A stretch of 64,000 nucleotides of DNA, taken from contig QUOL01000002.1 in assembly GCA_009761415.1 (NCBI GenBank), forward strand, positions 1,922,001-1,986,000, written 5' to 3'. The first letter of the stretch is position 1; the number at the start of each line of letters is the position of its first letter. This DNA comes from Sarcomyxa edulis. Taxonomy: Eukaryota > Basidiomycota > Agaricomycetes > Agaricales > Mycenaceae. The position numbers were made by a program, and so were the translations under genes. Of this stretch, positions 22,534 to 32,916 are shown piece after piece. The notes under the pieces are model-generated. The model did no database searches. It was given only the letters and a program-made list of their open reading frames with translations, and was not told where the DNA came from.

Positions 22534-25500
22534 ATGTCTCGACACAGGCTCTTCAAAAACATGAATCTGAAAGGCGAGCTACATCTTCTTGCAACACTCT
22601 AGGAACTAATTGAGCAACTGCAGATGAACTAGACGATGACGCTCTTTCAGACGGAGGAGAGGATGAATTGACACAGGAGCAACACGGTGTGCCTCGGTTG
22701 CATACGATCACAGTAGCTCAACTCACAGGATCCTCTAGCCCAACTAGACGATGGTTTAGACCAAATTCGAGTCATCCTTGGCCCTGAAGACCAATCAGAG
22801 CTTTCGGATACCGAGATCAAGGATTCTCTATGGAACAACTATTTCGACATAAATGCAACCCTCCAGTGGGCACTCGGTACGTGTGCCCAGCTCAGTCCAA
22901 TGCTCAAGAATTCACATCGTTTGTAGACGAAACACAGCGAAAGGCTTTAGCAAGGGAGCGTAAAGGTAAGATGTTGCTCTGATCATTCTTTTTTTGCATT
23001 TCGCTTTGTCCCTCCTTTCTTCTGCGTGCTGCGTCCTTGAGTTCACATAGGTATGGGCGAGAAGGTGCATCTTTTCTCACTCCACCTTCTCGTGTCGATT
23101 CAAGATTTGGGCGAGTACTGACCTAGGCAATGCGCTAGAACTCCCCCCTTTGCCTACGGACGAGCCCGCATCTGCATCTTCTGGATATGGCGAATACTCG
23201 TCGGGACCCGATGGACGATCTCGTACGCCGTTGATTGTACTGGCCCAACAGCAAAATCCCATAGATCCAAACGCGTTACTACTCGGCGGTTCGCCTCGGC
23301 CATTACGGAAACATTTGAGCACTATTACTGAGCGTACCGAAAGGACAGAAGCCTCCCCGCATTGGCCATCCAGGCAACAGCTGGTAGCTTTGAATACTCC
23401 GAGACCACCCACCACGAGCCCTTCGACCTCATATGGCCATCTTATTGGTATGGTATCCTTCGAAATCCCGAGTGGTTACCCACTAATCCGTTTATCTTAC
23501 AGACGATTCATCGAGTCGAAGCGAAAGTCCCCCTATGGATCCTAACAAGATTCCAGTCTCACCTTCCGGATCTGCTCTACAACGTCTCTCATACTACGAA
23601 CCCGCGCCATCCATGACCCCATCCGAATCCCGAAGTGCGCAGTCCACTCCCCCTCATCCACCAAGCGAACCGGTTCCCCCAATAGACGAAATTCCCGACA
23701 TTCCCGACATCAACTCCAAATCGAGTAAGAACATCGTCGCACAGCCTAAAAAGCCTCTTCAGAAATCGAAGCTGTCGATGCTTGCAAATTCTAGAGCGAG
23801 TGGCGTCTCGACGAGAAGTCAAAGCTCTAGGTCGTCAGCTACAGGATCGACACTGGGAGTGAAGACATATCCTGACCTTCGTCCATCTGCTGAATCAATG
23901 CGACCACCAAGTTCATCTGTAGGCTCGACGGTTCGCCGAGCTGTTCAAACGGCTTTGGATTTGGAAGCTAAAGATCGGGCTGCCACACCTCGAGCTACAC
24001 AAACTCAATTACCGTCCGAGAAATCCGATAGTCCCAGCACTACTTCAGTCCCTACTGTCACCAACCTAGAGCTCCCTCCACCTCCAGAGGTGCCGTCCCC
24101 GCCCAAAAGTCTTCCGGCGGTCCGCCCCCCATCGAAATTGGCGTCTCTAGCGCAGGCCAAGGTGGAAGCCTGGAAGGGCGCACGGATACCGAAGCCCAAG
24201 TCCAATATCGTATTAGCACCCCGGGGACGTCCAATACTAGAACCTGAGCACACAGAATATCTTACCCCCATAGCCAACGGCTCTTCAGTGACCACAGCCA
24301 TCACCACTTCTTATCAAACAATATACACTCTCACAGACCCTACGCGACCTCCTGAACTTGGACCTCAATACGTCGCTCCGCTAGTTCTACCAAGCCCCTC
24401 CAACGAACCGAGAAAGTCTAAACTAGCGATGAAGAGCAGGAAAGCTCATGAAAAACCTGAGCCAAAACCTGCTGCTATTGAAGAGGCACCGCCTGTTACT
24501 CCGCCTATGTTTTTGGCAAAGGCGACACGCACCCGTGCGTCGCCTTCGGCGTTTGCTTCTTTGCTTGTCGATGAGTCTCTGACTTCTCACGGTTCGAAAG
24601 ACAAAGACAAAGGAAAGGGGAAGGGGAAGGAGAGAGACCCGGGCTCTCTCGTATCAGACGAAGACAAACACAGATCGCACGACCATACCCACTCGCGTTC
24701 TTCGAAAAGTCGCATACCACACACATTCGCTTTCGATAGTCCAAGTCCTGACGATATCGTTCTCAATGCTCGGCGTGGAACCTCGTTAGCGCAGCACCGC
24801 ACTTCATCTTCTATTTCGCCTGCGACTCGCTCTCCTGCACTTGCAGGGAAGAGTTCTTCTTTGAGAGCTTGATTTTTGTTCTGTTTTGTGTTGTTTCGGA
24901 ATTTCTCAAACTGACGTTGCTTGTTTTCATACCCCTTTATAATCATTTTACCCTCTCATATAGCCGCGAAGGAACGCGAGAAACTACAGAAATTGGCCCA
25001 GAAAAAATTGGCCACTCCTACTCCCGGTGGTTCCGTTTCTACGTCGACTTCTCGTGCTACATCTCCCACTCCGGCCAAAGGCGCGAAGAGGACTAAGAAA
25101 TCGGGAGTGTCGACACCTATCACGGGGAACGACCAGAAACATATTGATCTAGATGGACTTAATCTCATTTCGAGAGATGATGACGGTCCGCAGGTGGTGG
25201 ACGAACCGCCAAAGATGAATTTTGCGAGAGAGAAATTGTTGGAGGAAGCTAAGCAGATGCTGGATGCTCAGACCAGGAAAGGCGTTAGTCTTGTCGTTAT
25301 TGGTACGGTCTGACGATTACGCTGGAAACGATATTGCCTGATTGTGTCTTTTCTTCTTCTTTCCAGGCCATGTCGATGCTGGAAAATCGACACTTATGGG
25401 CAGGTTGCTCTATGAACTTGGAAGGATAGACGAGAAGAGACGAACGGCGAATGAGAGGGGAAGTAGCAAAGCCGGAAAGAGTAGTTTCAGCTGGGCTTGG

Positions 25501-27051
25501 GAACTAGACGGTACCACTGAAGAAAGAGAACGGTCAGACCTTTCCTCCCGCTCATTCTTCCCTCACTCATCAAATCTTATTCTCATATGTAGAGGGATCA
25601 CCATGGACATCGCGCTTCAATCCTTGACAACCCCAAATCGACAAGTCACCGTCCTCGATGCTCCAGGTCACAAGGATTTCATTCCGAACATGATATCTGG
25701 TGCCTCGCAGGCAGATTGCGCACTACTTGTCGTCGACGCGTCGACTGGCGAATTCGAGGCTGGTTTTGACCGTGGAGGTCAAACAAGAGAACATCTCGTG
25801 CTTGTGCGAAGTCTCGGTGTTTCGCAGTTAATTGTCGCTGTCAACAAACTTGATCAGGTCAGATAGTACGGTGGACGTTCTCCGTGTATTTTCTTTTTTT
25901 CTGACCGTTCAGATTATAGGTCCAATGGGATAAAGATCGGTATGAGTATATCTGTGCGCTCCTTCGTCCTTTCCTAGTTCAATCTGGCTTCCATCCTTCA
26001 AAAACGAATTACGTTCCTGTCGGCGCCATGCTTGGCGTCAACCTAGTCAGCTGCAAAGGGGAGGATGCAAAGGAGCTTCGACAATGGTACAAAGGACCTA
26101 CTTTAGTAGATCTATTAGGTATACCCCATATTTTCTGCTCTTACTCGAGATGATAGCTTACACCGTTTGCGTAGATAAATTGGAGCCACCGGTTCGCGAC
26201 ATCGCAGCTCCTTTGCGAATGCCTGTATCGAATGTTTTCAAGGGGCAGGGATCGGGTACAAGAGTCTCTGGTAGGCTTTGTGCAGGTGTTGTGCAGGTTG
26301 GTGAACGTGTCAGAATACTGCCAGGCGACGAAAGCGCCGTTGTAAAATGTAAGTTCGACTTCTTGGACCCGCTAGCCCCCTCTTATTGAATACGTTTTAG
26401 CTATTGAAATCGAGGACGAATATGCACCTTGGGCTGCAGCAGGATTCAACGTCACCCTCAACCTGATCGATGTTGATCCTGTCAACCTAAGCATCGGAAG
26501 TGTTCTATGCTCGCCAACAAACCTCGTCCCACTTGCTACTGTCTTTACCGCTCGGATTATAGTCTTCGATATCCAGGTCCCGATTACGGCAGGCGCATCT
26601 GTACGTCCTCTAGGCCTGTCTCAAGTGTGTATCTGCTCAGTTTTGTTTTATCAGGTCGAACTGTTCCATCACTCTCGGGATGTCTCTGCTTCAATCTCGA
26701 AACTTCTTGTAACATTAGATCGGGCGACTGGTAATACTATCAAGAAGAATCCTCGGTATGTAATTCCCCTCTCGTGATACCAGCTTGGGACTGATAAGAC
26801 GTACCTAAATTCAGAGTGCTGACCAAGGGAATGACGGCTGAGGTTCAGATCACATTGCGTACCGTGTCAGGAACGTCATCGACCGCTCGTCCCATACCAT
26901 TGGAGCCCTTCTCCATAAATAAAGATATGGGTCGAATATTGCTTCGTCGAGGAGGAGAGACTATTAGTGCAGGTAAGCCAACTCTAAAGACTTCGATCTG
27001 AGCAATATCTGACCTCATACATTAGGCATTGTGCTAGAAATTTTCGCGTAA
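22534..27051 (+). CDS. HBS1: Hbs1 ribosome-rescue GTPase (with alternative SKI7-like exons inside)
   Basis: Hbs1 with Dom34/Pelota splits stalled ribosomes in no-go and non-stop decay. The start [13 protein letters not shown] at 22534 leads into an intron that appears to use a GC donor (22574), then [17 protein letters not shown]. The HBS1 N-terminal domain continues through [20 protein letters not shown] and ALARERK, ending at 22965. Joining 22965 to the acceptor at 24963 gives [20 protein letters not shown] in phase and leads to the GTPase. Its motifs are [16 protein letters not shown] and NKLD, followed by the two eRF3/EF-Tu-like beta-barrel domains. Stop at 27049-27051. The region 23127-24872 is treated as a separate alternative exon set because it ends in its own stop. 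About ten introns are present. Confidence 0.92.
23127..24872 (+). CDS. Alternative SKI7-like terminal exons of the HBS1 locus
   Basis: The shared donor at 22965 can also join in phase to acceptors ending at 23126 or 23138, giving [14 protein letters not shown] or [10 protein letters not shown]. The frame stays open through one small intron (about 23451-23502) to a TGA at 24870-24872. No convincing donor precedes that stop, so this path encodes a protein lacking the GTPase. It is disordered, Pro/Ser-rich, with two related motifs, [10 protein letters not shown] and [10 protein letters not shown], then PSAFASLLV and [13 protein letters not shown]. In many eukaryotes one alternatively spliced gene makes both Hbs1 and a Ski7-like bridge between the exosome and the Ski complex (human HBS1LV3 lacks the GTPase). 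The correspondence here is inferred from architecture. Confidence 0.65.
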
Positions 27052-27340
27052 ATTGTATTTCTCGCAGACTGTAGCGCTAGAGAACAAAGACATCCTCGGA
27101 CAAAATCAATCATGTATGTACGATTTACACAACAGCTATATTACGGTGAAGGGAGAAGGAATATATAAACGAAAAGAAAGCAAACATAGTGGTATATGGA
27201 TATACATCTACAACAGATGTAATGTGTATGAAAACTTCAGCGAACGACACAAGATAAAAAAGAAGAGAGCGAAAGCAATGTCGAGGAGAGAAAGCAGAAA
27301 GAGAGAGAAAAAAGAAAAGAAGAGACGAGTTTTTCCTCGG
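27052..27340. other. Purine-rich convergent 3' region
   Basis: This gap between the HBS1 and CBM48 stop codons is strongly A/G-biased on the plus strand, especially at 27240-27330. It probably contains both 3' UTRs. No gene is seen. Confidence 0.45.
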
Positions 27341-29337
27341 TTATTTCGTCTTCTCCTCTTTGTCGGTAGTGAAAATATTTTTCAGTTTACCGAAGATCGA
27401 CGTCCGCTTCTTGCGCGAGCTAGCGGTGTTGAACTTGGACGATGGAGGAGAATTGTTGGTGCTGGGTGTCCCAGAGGAAGGGAAGGCCTGTTTGTCGCTC
27501 TTGCCGAGGGTTGACGGCGCACTGGGTGTAGTAGCGGTAGGCGAGATAGAAACTGCTTTCTTGGAAGTGCCATTCAGGACTTTAGACTCGGTTATGACTT
27601 CGAGGGGAGCAGTGGCAGGGGTTGGCTCGGCGACAACTGCGGCCTCTTGCGGTGCGGCGGGCTCAGTTGCAGTAGGTGCTGGCTCTGAGCTGGCGGCAGC
27701 GGGCGTTGAGGCTGGTTCAACGGCAGGTACCGACGCTGGTAGTTCAGTGGCAGATACCAACACTGGTTCAGCAGTAGGCTCTAACACTGGTTCAGCAGTG
27801 GGGTCCGACACTAGTTCAGCAGTGGGGTCCGACACTGGTTCAGCAAACACTGGTTCGGCAGCGGGCTCAGACACAGGCTCAGGAGCGGGTATTGCGGACG
27901 ACGGGGCGACCTCAGGCGACATGAGGATGTGAGTGGAAGGTTCCTCGGAAGGTGGTGCTGCAACTAATGTCTCCGAAGGTAGTTCCTTAGTAAGGGAGAT
28001 TGGTGACGGCTCAGAAACGAGAGGCGGTGACGCGGTCGTTGAGACTGGAGAGACCGTGTTGTTTTCCGGAGCATTGACAGGGACGATAGGTATCGGTAGG
28101 TCGGGGGCTACGGAGACTGGTTCTGAAGCAGCGGGTGTAGGCTCGGGTGTGAGGACAGTCTCAGTCGTTGTTGTTGTAGGCTCAATTATGGGCACAGACT
28201 CGACGGTTGTGGGTGGTATAGCGGTCGTGAGTGCAGGCTCAAGGGTTGTAGCTTCAGCCGCAACTATTGGTGCAGGTTCAGCTACGGGCGCAGACTCGAT
28301 GGTCGTGGGTGGTGTAGGCTCAGTTGTGAGTACAGACTCCACTGCTGTGGCTTCTGGCGCAACTGAAGGCGCAGGTTCAGCTACGGGCGCGAGCTCGACT
28401 TGGGGGGCAGGCTCGGTTGGGAGCGCAGACTCGACTGGAATAACAGCATCGGGCTCGGAAGTCTCGACTAGAATCTATAGTCATACTGAAGATAAGGCCG
28501 GAGCTCTTCCCGAGTATACGGCTCAAAGACTTGCCTTGTCTGTCTTGACAGAATCGATACCATCAATGCTCCAGAGGGTGGACGCCTCCAGCCCAGAGTC
28601 ACCGTTGACAACGGTCGAAGTTGTGTCCTCCTGGGCAGCAATAGAGTTGGTGGCATCTAACGGTTCACAAGAATCTGATTCGTAAGATCGTCGATCAATC
28701 CAGGACGGCACACTCACCAATATTAGAAGGGACAACGGCTGGCGCCGAATCGGCTTTGCCATTCGTCATCTCTACGACAGCGTTCTTCGCGCTCTCGAAA
28801 GCAGCTGGAACGGAGGCTGGAATGGCCGCCACCAAGGATGCACTGGCATCCTGTGCGAGCTGAGATAATTTCTCAACAGGGGTGACCGCAGAACCATTAA
28901 CAGGTTCAGTGGTCCCCAGAGTAGGTTGGATAGCGGCAGGAGTGGACGCTGGAGGTTGCCCAGGCTTTGGCGGGGCAATATACACATTGTTAATATTGCC
29001 AGCTGCATCCAGTTCAGTGGGGTGATCTTGGTGTACAGTCCAGTGACCGTCGACGATAAACTTATAATCCACTTTCTCGCCCCATGGTATTTTCGCAGTA
29101 CCCTCAAAAGCGGTATCGCCCTTGGTGAGACGTACAGAAGAGGACCACTACATGCAAGGAATTTAATATAGATAAAAAGTGATAGTGGAATGATGACGGA
29201 CCTGGTCGAAAGTGCCGGTCACGATCACTGTCTCGCAGTCTGTCTGGGGCCTGTATAATGAAATGGTGAGTATACAAGATATACATGAGGTATTATATGA
29301 ATGACCATCTGAACACGGCCTCGTGATAGTCAGCCAT
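27341..29337 (-). CDS. CBM48/AMPK-type glycogen-binding protein with long P/T/E/A-rich tail
   Basis: The start at 29337 reads MADYHEAVFRWPQ (exon 1 ends with AGATG and is joined to GCCCC), then TDCETVIVTGTFDQWSSSV and KIPWGEKVDYKFIVDGHW. This is the CBM48/AMPK-beta carbohydrate-binding fold, and its aromatic residues fit the binding surface. Yeast Mdg1 and Crp1 have the same N-terminal placement. The remaining 400 or so residues are low-complexity, rich in Pro, Ala, Thr, Glu and Val, with an 8-residue tandem repeat at 27765-27875. The end is basic and amphipathic: KKRTSIFGKLKNIF. At least four introns are present. The role is unknown; a scaffold binding glycogen or cell-wall glucan is one possibility. 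Confidence 0.8.
27765..27875 (-). repeat. 24-bp tandem repeat coding an acidic octapeptide
   Basis: Four full copies and one shortened copy of a 24-bp unit (GGTTCAGCAGTGGGGTCCGACACT and variants on the plus strand) encode repeats like SDPTAEPV in the CBM48 protein. Because the unit is a multiple of three, copy-number change keeps the frame. It is a coding minisatellite, not a CRISPR array. Confidence 0.85.
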
Positions 29338-30106
29338 GTCGATAAGAGGTGTTGTGAAGTTGTGAGAGACAGCCGAGATGAGGACGAATTTGACACGAAT
29401 GTCGAAGCGAAGCGATGAGGTCAAGTTTGAAAGACCGCGGCTTACTTACGCAAAATTTATTGTCAAATCTTTTGCTGGCAACACTCATCCTCTGAATCAC
29501 CCGACAGGCAGAATGTTTGTCAGGAAGTACCAATGAGGTGAGTACCCTGTTGGTGTTCTACTAGAATTACAACTGACAATTTACTGTAGGTTTGGTCGCA
29601 TCAAGTCTTTATCTACACTTGCTGTACTTTAACGAACATGATATCGTCCTTGATTGCCTCGACATCGCGTCGTGTAAACGTGACCGTGCCTATATGTCTA
29701 TGTGCCTATGCAGTCTAGTATGGCACGATGCATTCCACCGGGTACCATATATAAGGAACCCATGTCGGCATGATCTTGCACAAATGCGTGTCCGAAATCC
29801 AGATTCATTGCGTGTCCAAGATACATATCAAGTGCGTATTCGTGACCGTAGACTGAGACTATAATATTAATCAGTTCCTCTTCTAATTGATAGGTCCATG
29901 AGCATGTGCGTGTGCAATAAATATATAGTTAAGCTTTGATTATCTGCGCGACGATGCCATGCCAGGCCAAAGCACTCGGATCCTAGCTCCTGAAGCTTGA
30001 AGCATACGATGTGTATCTCGATGGGCGCAGGCAAATGATGATGGAAACGACGACATGTCGAGCTCTCTGCGTAATAACGAACCCACTTCCCTCCTAGCAA
30101 GGCTTC
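29338..30106. other. Intergenic region upstream of the CBM48 gene
   Basis: This 769-bp gap lies between the CBM48 start and the 3' end of the proline-rich gene, both on the minus strand. A GTAAGT donor on the minus strand near 29451 might mark a leader intron of the CBM48 gene. A plus-strand ATATATAAGG near 29748 has no gene attached. No coding exons could be supported. Confidence 0.45.
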
Positions 30107-30682
30107 TCACGGACTTGGCGGCGTTGGGGATCGACACAATATACCCTCCAACGTATCCCAGTCAAACATCAGCGATGGCACGGGCGGTGGTCGCAATGGC
30201 AGATGCTGCATATGTGGTACGGGTGTAGAGCATGTTGTGGGTGAGATGTTAGGGAAGTATTCTTTCGGTGGTGGTGGAGGGTCCGGAAGTCTCCGGACTC
30301 TGGGACGTGGTGGAGCTTGAGGGGAAACATCGGACATAGGGAGAGATGCTGGAATGATGGGTAGTGGTCTTGGAGGAAGTGGTCGTGGTGGGAGTGGTCT
30401 CACTGGTCTTCGGTGAGGGCGACGTATGTGATGTCTGCGCTTCAGAGAACAGTCCGAAGTTCTGGTTTATCAGGTATGTTCATCAACACCCGAGTACATT
30501 CACGGCTAATTTCACACATACCTCAGAGACGAGCCCTCTGACTCAGTAGACGACATGGAAGAGTGTGATGCATCTGAGCTCAAAGAGCCGATTGAAAGGG
30601 ATCTGAGCAACTCAGCATGGCTGTCCCAATCATGCCTGTAGCCCCATGTCTGGCTGTGGGTCGTTATCGTCGAGGTTGTCAT
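30107..30682 (-). CDS. Small proline/arginine-rich protein of unknown function
   Basis: I do not recognise this gene. It starts at 30682 with MTTSTITTHSQTWGYRHDWD, passes a Ser-rich stretch (SLSIGSLSSDASHSSMSS) and has one intron with a GTATGT donor. Exon 2 gives a repetitive Pro/Arg region (PLPPRPLPPRPLP), then PPPKEYFPNISP and a C-terminal LMFDWDTLEGILC, ending at 30107. It has about 165 residues with no signal peptide or membrane segment. PPRPLPP runs are potential SH3/WW ligands, but no partner can be named. It diverges from the EFM6-like gene with 222 bp between. Confidence 0.55.
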
Positions 30683-30904
30683 AGCGGGAACGGTGGCAGC
30701 AGTTGATGATGATGATGGGATAGCACAAAGTCTTTATACATGGGATGCTAAATATGATGCAGATATTTTCATCTTGAAATCATCTCGAGGCCGTGATCTC
30801 TTTGATCTCACCGAATACCACCTTCCGCATTCGGATTTATATTTCATCACGAGAGCCCAGAACTGAGATCAAAACTCAGTTGGCATCACCTGCATCTTAC
30901 CTTG

Positions 30905-32036
30905 ATGAGCACCGCCACGTCCGTTAACACAGCTAGCGGCAGCAGCAGCACCTTCGATGTCGCACTGATTGCTCGAGAAGAGGCCTTGGACGCACTTGAC
31001 CCGCTAAGGCATCTGATGCATGCCGCTGAAGACGATGACCCGGAGGATACAGCCACATCATCCCTTCTACCTGCCCAACGACCTTCTATACACAACGAAA
31101 ACCTCGAACTTTCATTTTCTAATTCAAGTCAGCCAGACGAACCTGTCGTTATCAGGCTTGCCGTGGACGCATCACCTGGATGTGGAGGAATCGCATGGCC
31201 AGCCGGAGAGGTACCCACTACATGTCAATCAGTGGCGTTCGATATTTTATTCTATCTCCTTGCTATGACTATCAGGTTCTAGCGAACTATCTGGTTAGGC
31301 AAGGCATGAACTCCCTCCAAGACAAACATGTACTGGAACTAGGAAGTGGGACCGGATTAGTAGGACTGGCTGCTGCAAAGCTCGGTGCAAGAGTCTGGAT
31401 AACGGACCAAGCGTTCGTTTTCCGACCTTCAGAAACCCGGCCGTGACTTGAGCTGTCTTCTCTTTCTTTTCCAGCCCACTACTTGCTATTATGAGTGGCA
31501 ATGTCCTGCTAAACAATCTATCCACAACAGTATCCGTGTCAGAGCTAAATTGGTGCGTACTCTTCCTTCAGGGAACCTTTGACCGGTTTCTCACTGCGAA
31601 ACATTGCGGTGTGACAGGGGCTCTCCCATACCTCTAGATCTCCCTCGATTTGACCTGATCCTTGCAGCGGACTGCGTGTACTATGAACCCGCTTTCCCGC
31701 TCTTGGTACAAACACTTTCAGATCTTGTATATGCCAAGACGGAAATTCTGTTCTGTTACAAGAAACGACGAAAGGTACTTTGACTCCTGCGTGGGAGGTA
31801 GAGAGCGGCTTTACTGTTTCATCCTAATGATATCCCCACACAGGCTGACAAACGGTTCTTCACTTTGTTGAGAAAGAAGTTCACATGGACCGAGGTATTG
31901 CAGTAGTACAGCATTCCTGGAAGCCTTGTCATTGACATTTGTCCTCCAGGTGCAGGATGACCCATATCGCGCAGAGTATGCCCGTGATGCGATAACTCTC
32001 CTCAAACTTTCCAAGATAGACATCCCTCTGCTGTAG
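30905..32036 (+). CDS. EFM6: METTL21/EFM6-type protein-lysine methyltransferase
   Basis: The start MSTATSVNTASGSSSTFDVA leads to a beta-rich segment (RLAVDASPGCGGIAWPAGE) and, after an intron, VLANYLVRQGMNSLQDKHVL. The SAM-binding motif I is LELGSGTGLVGLAAAKLGA. The post-II segment FDLILAADCVYYEPAFPLLV carries the (A)DCVYYE motif seen in this family of lysine methyltransferases, and FCYKKRRKADKRFF follows. The protein ends DIPLL at 32036. Yeast Efm6 methylates translation elongation factor 1A. The family assignment is strong; the exact substrate is inferred from the closest named member. About five short introns. Confidence 0.85.
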
Positions 32037-32276
32037 AAGGGGGGTATTCAATTAATAATGTACAACCCAGAATAGCACCTTCCCATGAACGCTTTACAAA
32101 CTAGTATCCGGGATCTAGATGGCTTCGCAAGAGAAAGATGGACGTGGAGCGTAAGTCAATGTACATCCGAGTTGATAATATCACTGCAGAGGTGAACGGT
32201 AATGATCGGAACAAAATGGCCATGTTATTGGGGTATAGTTTTTATCTTACAAAAGGCATGAGCAACTAACACGATA

Positions 32277-32674
32277 TTACGCGTGCGGTACGTTACTCAC
32301 CTGCAGTCCATGTATACCCTGTATCTCTTCTTTCAGAGCCTCCGTCACGAGCCGATGTTGTTTGACCGTCGGTAGTCCTTTGAAAGCTTCACTTGCAATT
32401 GTGATTGCATAGAAAGAGCCGCACCCGCCTACGGAAAACTCGGTGGTTGAGACGAATGCCATATGGATGGCAGTACATCCACAGACGCACCTGAGACGTC
32501 TTGTACCAACAACTCGGATGGTGTAAACCGTTCTGCCAATTTCGCCCGTATATTTTGTTCGCCTTCGGAGAGTTTTCGCTGTGGTGGAGGCGGGGGTGGG
32601 GCTGGACGAGAGGCTGTGGATAGTCTGCGGACATTGAGCGTTGATGGTACCAGTCTTCTTGTAAAGGATAGCAT
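32277..32674 (-). CDS. BOL3: Mitochondrial BolA-like protein (Bol3/BOLA3 type)
   Basis: The protein begins MLSFTRRLVPSTLNVRRLST, a mitochondrial presequence, then a proline run. The BolA domain spans LSEGEQNIRAKLAERF and, after an intron of about 62 bp, GGCGSFYAITIASEAFKGL and KQHRLVTEALKEEIQGIHGL. The GGCG segment and the HGL near the end match BOLA3, which works with glutaredoxin 5 and NFU1 in passing [4Fe-4S] clusters to mitochondrial client proteins. After HGLQ a strong donor (GTGAGT) is present; reading through gives VSNVPHA and a stop at 32277, but a further tiny exon cannot be excluded. It is divergent from COX15. Confidence 0.87.
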
Positions 32675-32865
32675 AGTAGACGCCGTGAAAATCGAGACTT
32701 TTAGTGGGAGTTCGAGTAGATTTGAGTGGTAGCAACTGAAGAGATGCGATTGGAGGCCAACCCGCGAAAGTCCCGGTCGTGTCTGGACGCTTCTCCAGAA
32801 AATAAAATCAAAATCACTCTTTCAAGTTTTGTTTCTCTTCCGTCGCGCTCCTCGACGAGCACCAG

Positions 32866-32884
32866 CTAGCAGTACTACTGCTAG
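32866..32884. repeat. Perfect 9-bp inverted repeat in the BOL3-COX15 promoter
   Basis: CTAGCAGTA, one C, then TACTGCTAG, a perfect hairpin-forming palindrome 32 bp before the COX15 ATG. It could be a dimeric transcription-factor site or a 5' UTR hairpin; neither can be decided from sequence. Confidence 0.7.
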
Positions 32885-32916
32885 TCTACTATACTAGTGC
32901 ACCAGTGGAAGTTCCA

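Noticed and set aside
27765..27875. Possible CRISPR-like array
   Set aside because: The units are contiguous without unique spacers, keep a coding frame, and the genome is eukaryotic.
27360..28685. Gly/Ser/Val-rich open frames on the plus strand
   Set aside because: They are antisense to the Pro/Ala/Thr/Glu-rich tail of the CBM48 protein, whose minus-strand frame is linked by introns to a recognised domain.
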